Made by a program: the position numbers and the translations under genes | Assembly: GCA_945897365.1 (NCBI GenBank) | Contig: CAMDFD010000005.1 | Span: forward strand, 112,103-176,102 | Direction of reading: 5' to 3' | Origin: Bordetella parapertussis | GTDB lineage: Bacteria > Pseudomonadota > Gammaproteobacteria > Burkholderiales > Burkholderiaceae_B | DNA: 64,000 nt | Notes under the pieces: model-generated | Database searches by the model: none | Told to the model about the DNA's origin: nothing | What the model saw: the letters and a program-made list of their open reading frames with translations, nothing else | Shown here: in pieces, positions 59,277 to 64,000 of the stretch | How positions within the stretch are numbered: the first letter of the stretch is position 1 | Layout of the letters: each line of letters opens with the position of its first letter

Positions 59277-60441
59277 CCAGCATCAGTGTGGAGCCCAACA
59301 ACGCATACAGCAGGCCGCCCCACTGATACAGCAATCCTGAGAGCAGGGTGCCAATAAAACGACCCAGAGCGTTGGCGGCATAATAAAAGCCAACGTCCTC
59401 GGCGGCTTTTTCTGAGCCGGCATAAGCCAGAATCAAATAAGAGTGGACGGACGAATTGACGGCGAACGCAAAGCCAAAGACGCCTAAACCCACCACCACG
59501 ACCCATTCGAGATGACGGACGTCGAGCCAGACGAGTACGCAAAGGATGATAGTGACCAAGGCGAGGATAGCGGACCAGTGTCGTGCGGCGGGGACCTCAT
59601 TGCTCAGGCCGTCATCGCTGCGTCGCACGAGTGAGGGGGCGATAGCCTGAACAAAACCATAGCCGATCGTCCAAGCGGCGAGAAAGCCGCCGACCATCGT
59701 AAAGGTCCAGCCCGAGGCATACAGAAAGACGGGTACGCCCACCACAAACCAGACATCTCGGGCACCAAAGAGGACGACGCGCGCTGCCGCCAAGAGGTTG
59801 ATCGCGCTATTTTTAGCGAAGAGCTCTTTGGCGGATTTCGAGGCTTTGCTTTTACCCATCATGGGAGGTAAGGAGAAGACGACTCCCACTAAAATCAGCC
59901 CTAGTAAACCTGCCATGGCCCAAAGCGCACCTTGAAAACCTAGCTTGTCTAGCAACAGACCGCCTAAAAAGAAGCCCACCCCTTTCATCGCGTTTTTACT
60001 GCCGGTAAACCACGCGACCCATTTAAATAGTTGGCCCGAGGCTTGTCCGGCGGTGATTTTGATCGCGGATTTACTCGCGGTTTTGGTGAGGTCCTTGGCG
60101 ACTCCGCAAACGCCTTGGGCTACGACGACCCAGGCCACGGACATCGTGGCAGTCCACTCTGGCGAGAGTGCGGAGAGCAATAAAAACCCCAATATCTGCG
60201 TGACCAGACCCACCATGAGCATGCGCGAAATACCAAAGCGGGTGGCCAGCCAACCGCCAACAAGGTTCGCCACCACACCCGCCGCTTCGTAAAGCAAAAA
60301 CAGAAAGGCCAACGTGAAAGGGGAGTAACCCAGTCGATAAAAGTGGAGCAATATCAGCATGCGCAACGCGCCATCGGTGAGGGTGAACCCCCAATAGGCG
60401 GAGGTCACGATGGCATAGTTGCGTGCTGCATGTGTGGACAT
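59203..60441 (-). CDS. arsJ: ArsJ-type organoarsenical efflux MFS transporter
   Basis: 412 residues, 12 membrane helices, MFS fold. The opening NYAIVTSAYWGFTLTDGALR and LLHFYRLGYSPFTLAFLFL followed by YEAAGVVANLVGGWLATRFG are characteristic of ArsJ. ArsJ exports 1-arseno-3-phosphoglycerate made by a partner glyceraldehyde-3-phosphate dehydrogenase; such a gene lies directly upstream, 6 nt away, which strongly supports the call. Together they give arsenate-specific resistance. The 3' end overlaps the convergent glycosyltransferase gene by 74 bp. Confidence 0.9.
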   Translation of the reverse strand: MSTHAARNYAIVTSAYWGFTLTDGALRMLILLHFYRLGYSPFTLAFLFLLYEAAGVVANLVGGWLATRFGISRMLMVGLVTQILGFLLLSALSPEWTATMSVAWVVVAQGVCGVAKDLTKTASKSAIKITAGQASGQLFKWVAWFTGSKNAMKGVGFFLGGLLLDKLGFQGALWAMAGLLGLILVGVVFSLPPMMGKSKASKSAKELFAKNSAINLLAAARVVLFGARDVWFVVGVPVFLYASGWTFTMVGGFLAAWTIGYGFVQAIAPSLVRRSDDGLSNEVPAARHWSAILALVTIILCVLVWLDVRHLEWVVVVGLGVFGFAFAVNSSVHSYLILAYAGSEKAAEDVGFYYAANALGRFIGTLLSGLLYQWGGLLYALLGSTLMLVICWLVTLALPLVKPLAPPHTRPS

Positions 60442-60447
60442 AGAGGT

Positions 60448-61491
60448 TTAGATACCTTTTGCTTGCATATAGCAGGCGAGGTCGATCATGCGGCAGGCGT
60501 AGCCCATTTCGTTGTCATACCAAGCGTAGACTTTGAGCATTGTGCCGTCAGTCAACATGGTCGAAAGCGCATCGATAATTGAACTGCGCGTGTCGCCTGC
60601 ATAGTCGACACTCACAAGTGGCCGTGTTTCCACACCCAAGATACCTGCTAGCGCGCCAGACGCCGCTTGGGTAAACAAGGCGTTGACCTCTTCGACTGTG
60701 GTCTCGCGCTTGAGCTCAAATACGCAGTCGGTCAGCGAGGCGTTCAGGACAGGCGCGCGCACTGCGTGGCCGTTGAGTTTGCCTTTTAAATCCGGATAGA
60801 TCAGCGTGATCGCCGTCGCGCTGCCCGTTGTCGTGGGGGCGAGGCTTTGCATGGCACTGCGCGCGCGTCGCAAATCCTTGTGTGGGGCATCAACGACGAG
60901 GTTGGTGTTGGTTGGATCGTGAATCGTGGTGATCTGACCATGGCGAATACCGATGCTTTCATGAATGACTTTGACGACGGGCGCCAGACAATTTGTGGTG
61001 CAGGAGGCTGCGGTCACGATGTTGTGTTGTGCGGGGTCATAAAGGTGTTCGTTGACGCCGACGACAACGTTGAGCACATTACCGACCTTGACGGGGGCGG
61101 CGACGATCACGCGCTTGGCGCCACGATCAAAGTGGCCTTGAATGGTCTCGGGCGTCAAAAACTTGCCCGTGCACTCCAAGACGACTTCGACGCCTAGTTC
61201 ACCCCAGGGAATGTCGCCAGGATTGGCATGCGAGGAAAAGGAGAGGGCGCGTTGACCCACGCAGATCGTATGCTCACCTTCGAACTCGATTCGCTCTCTC
61301 CAGCGACCTTGCACCGAATCAAAGGTCAGCAGATGGGCGGTCGCTGCGATGCCGCCTTTGACTTCATTGAGGTGTACGACGTCGAGTCGATTGTGACGGC
61401 GGGGATCCTCTTCAGGGCGATGGGCTGCGCCCAAGGCGGCTCTAAGGGCCAAGCGCCCGATTCTACCCATTCCGTTAATACCGACTTTCAT
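60448..61491 (-). CDS. ArsJ-associated glyceraldehyde-3-phosphate dehydrogenase
   Basis: 347 residues from ATG 61491 (GGAG upstream). The NAD-binding start is KVGINGMGRIGRLALRAAL, the active-site Cys in AASCTTNCLAPVVKVIHE, and the C-terminal NEMGYACRMIDLA. In the ArsJ pathway this enzyme uses arsenate in place of phosphate to form the unstable 1-arseno-3-phosphoglycerate that ArsJ exports. The insertion RPEEDPRRHNRLDVVHLNEV after the first strand is unlike housekeeping GAPDH and fits the ars-linked subgroup. No arsR gene is found alongside. Confidence 0.9.
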   Translation of the reverse strand: MKVGINGMGRIGRLALRAALGAAHRPEEDPRRHNRLDVVHLNEVKGGIAATAHLLTFDSVQGRWRERIEFEGEHTICVGQRALSFSSHANPGDIPWGELGVEVVLECTGKFLTPETIQGHFDRGAKRVIVAAPVKVGNVLNVVVGVNEHLYDPAQHNIVTAASCTTNCLAPVVKVIHESIGIRHGQITTIHDPTNTNLVVDAPHKDLRRARSAMQSLAPTTTGSATAITLIYPDLKGKLNGHAVRAPVLNASLTDCVFELKRETTVEEVNALFTQAASGALAGILGVETRPLVSVDYAGDTRSSIIDALSTMLTDGTMLKVYAWYDNEMGYACRMIDLACYMQAKGI

Positions 61492-61605
61492 TGTCAAATC
61501 TCCATCGTGACTCGAATCTTCATAGCCTCGTTTATAAAACAGACAGATTTCAAAATCATGACAGTCTTGTGATAGCGCCCGCCGGTTCACCGTCTTGGAT
61601 TGTGC

Positions 61606-61971
61606 TTAGGGTTGCGGGCTCGGGGCTGCGCAGGACTGGAGCCACGCTAGCGTGACAAAATCCAGCGCACGCTTGTGCGTGGCTTCGAGGAAAACTTGTG
61701 GAGCGACACCCGCTTCGAAAGCCTCTTTCCATCTGAGCGCGCATAGACACCAACGGTCACCGGGTTTGAGTCCAGGAAAGCGGTAGTGCGGCAGCGGTGT
61801 CGTCAAATCATTACCACGCTGCTTGGAAAACTCCAAAAACTCTTGTGTCACTTTCGCGCAGATAACGTGTGATCCCAAGTCATCTGCCTGGGTGTTGCAA
61901 CAGCCATCTCTGAAATAACCCGTCAGCGGGTCAAAAGAGCAAGCCAGTAGTTCTGTGCCTAAAACATTCAT
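61606..61971 (-). CDS. DUF2237 family protein
   Basis: 121 residues covering the whole DUF2237 domain: NVLGTELLACSFDPLTGYFRDG, HVICAKVTQEFLEFSKQRGNDL and the very conserved FPGLKPGDRWCLCALRWKEA, ending with ATHKRALDFV. Several conserved cysteines (LLAC, GCCNT, VICA, WCLC) suggest metal or redox chemistry, but function is unknown. The start overlaps the stop of the MerR gene (ATGA). Family members often neighbour photolyase or stress-response genes. Confidence 0.9.
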   Translation of the reverse strand: MNVLGTELLACSFDPLTGYFRDGCCNTQADDLGSHVICAKVTQEFLEFSKQRGNDLTTPLPHYRFPGLKPGDRWCLCALRWKEAFEAGVAPQVFLEATHKRALDFVTLAWLQSCAAPSPQP

Positions 61972-62939
61972 AATTCAATTCCTTCGTGTTGAGCCACTTT
62001 TTCTAAAGCATGCTCAAAGAGCGCTCTAGCTGAGCCAGAGACCGAGGTGAGATACGCGTGCAGATGCGCATCTTCAGCACTTTTATTCAAACATTCCTGA
62101 CTGTACTGCTCAAAGCTCGCGAGTTGGGCGATGATTTCCGCCACGTGGCCTGGACATTCGCATAAAACACTGGTTGAAATGCCCGCGACCCGCGCAAGTG
62201 TTTCGTCAGAGTATTTACGTGCCGGAATCATCGAGCTTGGCGTGATCTCACTTAAGGCGTGGTTCGCATCGACATTGAGAACGGAGCGAATCAGTTCAGC
62301 CAACTCGTAGTCGGTGAGCGGTTCGCGTCTTACCAGCATCCCGGCAGTGCGCATCGCCTGCGCGACTTGTTCCCGACCGTAGTTGTACAGCACGATAACT
62401 TTCGCAGCCGTATTTTGACTGGTAATGCGTTGAATATCGCGCATGACAATTTCATGCAGTGTATTGACTTTAAGGAGCAAGATTTCCGCGGGTTGTTCAA
62501 AGGGAGCGGTTTGAGCGGCGTCGAAATCCGCGTAAATATTGGTGACTTCGATACTGCTACCAAGCAAACTTGACGAAAAATTTTTAGACTCGATCCGTCC
62601 TGCTAGTGCCAAGCCAATCACTGCTATTTTTACGCTCTGCGTGCTCTTTTGCCTAGCCTCACCTAAACCATTGTGGCGGTGTTTGTTGTGGAGTTGGTTG
62701 AGTGCATAGATATCCAGATTCGCAATGCTGCTAATCGCGTGCCCCTCATCGCACAACTGCTTTAAGAGCGTTGCGCGCAGGAGGTCTTCTTCTCCATACA
62801 TGCGATGCTGGCCTTCGGTTTTGAGAGGAGTGAAGGCCGCATAACGAGACTCCCAGACTCTGAGTGTTGGTACAGGAATACCCGCTAACTTGGAAATGGT
62901 TCCAATTCGATAGCTGATGTTTTTAGTGCTTATGATCAT
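61968..62939 (-). CDS. MerR-family regulator (CarH/LitR-like architecture without cobalamin motif)
   Basis: 323 residues. The N-terminal MerR winged helix is YRIGTISKLAGIPVPTLRVWESRY with KTEGQHRMYGEEDLLRATLL. The rest (about 95-230, KIAVIGLALAGRIESKNFSS to YNYGREQVAQAMRTAGMLVR) has the alternation of a Rossmann-like domain placed as in CarH/LitR light regulators, but the cobalamin-binding D/E-x-H-x-x-G motif is missing, so B12 photosensing is unlikely. A final helical part ends the chain. It is divergent from an Rrf2-type gene and coupled to DUF2237. Ligand unknown. Confidence 0.82.
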   Translation of the reverse strand: MIISTKNISYRIGTISKLAGIPVPTLRVWESRYAAFTPLKTEGQHRMYGEEDLLRATLLKQLCDEGHAISSIANLDIYALNQLHNKHRHNGLGEARQKSTQSVKIAVIGLALAGRIESKNFSSSLLGSSIEVTNIYADFDAAQTAPFEQPAEILLLKVNTLHEIVMRDIQRITSQNTAAKVIVLYNYGREQVAQAMRTAGMLVRREPLTDYELAELIRSVLNVDANHALSEITPSSMIPARKYSDETLARVAGISTSVLCECPGHVAEIIAQLASFEQYSQECLNKSAEDAHLHAYLTSVSGSARALFEHALEKVAQHEGIEL

Positions 62940-63099
62940 GAGTCTCTCAATAAAGATCTTGTTTGAATAGGTATTGAGTAGATTAAATCATATTTTTGTT
63001 GATGAGATCTCCATTTATATAGTTTTTGAATGGATTAAATCGATATTTGACGTATAGTGAATGTTCTAAATCTATTCATCATAGGACAAAGGATTAAAA
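62940..63099. promoter_or_regulatory. Divergent MerR/Rrf2 promoter region with repeated GATTAAATC sites
   Basis: A 160-bp AT-rich interval. The symmetric 9-mer GATTAAATC occurs at 62981-62989 and 63033-63041, each followed by an ATATTT stretch, 52 bp apart. TTGACG (63047-63052) and TATAGT (63053-63058) are promoter-like hexamers for the Rrf2 side. The paired palindromes are candidate binding sites for the MerR or the Rrf2 regulator. Confidence 0.5.
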
Positions 63100-63642
63100 A
63101 TGAGCGCGAATGAATCCAAGCATGCTCTGAGCCTTGTCGTACTTCTCGCCGGGTTACCAAGCGGCGAGGCGTTGACGACACAAGATCTCGCCCGTCACCT
63201 TGGGCTGTCTGTGTCTTACGTGGAAAACTTGCTGAAAGGTTTGCGTACGAGAGAACTACTGAAGTCAAACCGTGGGCCGCGCGGCGGGCATCGCTTTGAC
63301 GGTGATTTGACGAGTTTAAGTGTTTGGGATGTTGTGTCGATCTTTGGTGGATCTGAGTTGCCTCCCGCCGAGCCCAACGATCAGGGGCATGTCACAGCGT
63401 GGTTAGAAGCCGAGTACGAACATATCAAAAACGAGTTTTTGAAAGCAGTCCCACTCTTCAAGTTACTGGGCAATCCAGGCGATGTTGACTTAGCTCTAGA
63501 TTGGGAGCTGACTGCGGACGATTTCAAACCAGTATTGGATACCTTGGCACTGGGCACTCTGGAACATGATGAAGACTATGCGAACACCGAGCGAAATCTC
63601 AAGAATCATCGAGATGGCCTGGGAAGATCGTACGCCCTTTGA
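63100..63642 (+). CDS. Rrf2-family transcriptional regulator lacking cysteines
   Basis: 180 residues. The winged helix is TTQDLARHLGLSVSYVENLLKGLRTRELLKS, followed by the wing NRGPRGGHRFDGD, clearly Rrf2/IscR-type. No cysteine occurs anywhere, so unlike IscR or NsrR it cannot carry an Fe-S cluster. The C-terminal part is acidic. AAAGG lies upstream of the ATG. It overlaps the following DUF2805 gene by 77 nt in another frame and is divergent from the MerR gene. Confidence 0.85.
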   Translation: MSANESKHALSLVVLLAGLPSGEALTTQDLARHLGLSVSYVENLLKGLRTRELLKSNRGPRGGHRFDGDLTSLSVWDVVSIFGGSELPPAEPNDQGHVTAWLEAEYEHIKNEFLKAVPLFKLLGNPGDVDLALDWELTADDFKPVLDTLALGTLEHDEDYANTERNLKNHRDGLGRSYAL

Positions 63643-63841
63643 GGCGATTGCACTTCAGTTTGGTTTGCGCGAGGCCCAAGTGATTGGGCTGATGCGTGCT
63701 GAACTTAGAGCGTCTTCCTTTAAACTGTGGCGAGAGCGGGTGACAGGAAGACATACCAAACATGCGAGACTGCGTCCTGCCGAGATGCTCAACGGGGCGC
63801 GTCACACGGCTTGTCTCGGTCAGCCGGCTCGCCCTCGCTAG
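63566..63841 (+). CDS. DUF2805 / TIGR03643 family protein
   Basis: 91 residues. Conserved family core is IIEMAWEDRTPFEAIALQFG, GLREAQVIGLMRAELRASSF and WRERVTGRHTKH, a basic helix-turn-helix-like small protein of unknown function that often neighbours photolyase, MerR or DUF2256 genes. The start overlaps the Rrf2 gene; ATG 63566 has GGA 4 nt upstream, and ATG 63578 is an alternative. The overlap implies translational coupling. Confidence 0.88.
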   Translation: MMKTMRTPSEISRIIEMAWEDRTPFEAIALQFGLREAQVIGLMRAELRASSFKLWRERVTGRHTKHARLRPAEMLNGARHTACLGQPARPR

Positions 63842-63860
63842 TTTTGTTTAAAGGACTCTC

Positions 63861-64000
63861 ATGCAAGAAGATCAAAGATGTTGTGGCTCAGGTACCTGCA
63901 TCATCAACGAGGAAGGGGTATGCTGGTGTGGTCAACGTTGGGACGGCGAAAAAATGTGCTTCGATACGTCGACTCCAACACCCGAAGAGCCAAGCGCCAG
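63861..64000 (+). CDS. Cysteine-rich small protein, truncated by the window edge
   Basis: 46 codons are visible with no stop before the edge. Six cysteines occur in the first 33 residues: CCGSGTC, then VCWCGQRWDGEKMC. The spacing suggests a metal-binding or disulfide knot. AAAGGAC lies 7 nt before the ATG. It follows the DUF2805 gene by 19 nt and presumably belongs to the same operon. Family not recognised. Confidence 0.6.
   Translation, partial: MQEDQRCCGSGTCIINEEGVCWCGQRWDGEKMCFDTSTPTPEEPSA

Noticed and set aside
61968..62939. Cobalamin-dependent photoreceptor (CarH)
   Set aside because: The layout is similar but the D/E-x-H-x-x-G cobalamin-ligand motif is absent.
1..64000. CRISPR array, prophage, insertion sequence, rRNA or tRNA
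   Set aside because: No regularly spaced repeats, transposase or integrase genes, terminal inverted repeats or tRNA cloverleaf sequences were recognised on reading; a tRNA scan was not possible here.

Overview
The window looks like a chromosomal segment of a betaproteobacterium of the order Burkholderiales (an Alcaligenaceae-like lineage is my best guess). The main reasons are the many Bug/TctC-type periplasmic binding proteins, the IclR/LysR-linked uptake-and-catabolism operons, the LemA-TPM-TPM trio and the queD-queE pair. Base composition looks moderate and fairly even. I see no rRNA, tRNA, transposase, integrase or CRISPR array. Genes are densely packed, often with ATGA overlaps.

Layout. 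0-5.6 kb: end of a leuD-like gene, a leuC/homoaconitase-like gene, a DUF2130 protein, a Bug binding protein, a two-domain carboxymuconolactone-decarboxylase-like protein and a LysR regulator. 5.8-14.6 kb: one long plus-strand run holding a complete branched-chain-amino-acid-type ABC importer (livKHMGF order) followed by an SDR, a PhyH dioxygenase, a polysaccharide-deacetylase-like hydrolase, a nucleotide-sugar-epimerase-like SDR and a flavin reductase. This is probably the uptake and breakdown path of one unidentified compound. 14.7-20.7 kb: a Fic AMPylase with a palindromic candidate operator, a double cupin, LemA plus two TPM proteins, a small ORF, a DUF697-like membrane protein and an SPFH/Band 7 protein. 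20.7-24.4 kb, minus strand: an amino-acid-type binding protein, a methyltransferase, a binding-protein/permease fusion and a second permease, without any ATPase gene. 24.6-35.6 kb: an unknown exported protein, GST, a J-domain protein, Bug plus metallophosphoesterase with a divergent IclR regulator, a CMD-TAXI-TRAP operon and an adhesin-E-like protein.

35.7-44.3 kb is the most unusual part. It holds a response regulator, a CmlA-type diiron beta-hydroxylase homologue, a JmjC/cupin-like dioxygenase, a PhyH dioxygenase and an MbtH-like protein. A divergent operon follows: DUF697-like protein, orphan ParA ATPase, second DUF697-like protein, PvdE/SyrD-like cyclic-peptide exporter and a small membrane protein. 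MbtH proteins, CmlA-type hydroxylases and PvdE-type exporters normally serve nonribosomal peptide synthetases, yet no synthetase is present here. A third DUF697 paralogue sits with the SPFH gene at 19.1-20.7 kb.

44.3-54.6 kb: a lipoprotein, a voltage-gated-type potassium channel with a zinc ribbon, a renalase-like FAD protein, and a tripartite tricarboxylate transporter (TctC, a TctA-TctB fusion and a second TctC) followed by an epoxide-hydrolase-like enzyme and an aspartase. 54.6-64 kb: queD-queE, an ACR3 arsenite exporter, a DMT exporter, a family-39-type glycosyltransferase, the ArsJ-GAPDH organoarsenate efflux pair, DUF2237, and a MerR regulator divergent from Rrf2-DUF2805-Cys-rich genes. 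The last group resembles light/oxidative-stress clusters of proteobacteria.

A pattern across the window: three unrelated importers (LivKH, TAXI-TRAP, TctC-TctA) each carry a strong inverted repeat between the binding-protein gene and its permease gene, as expected if binding proteins are made in excess over membrane subunits.
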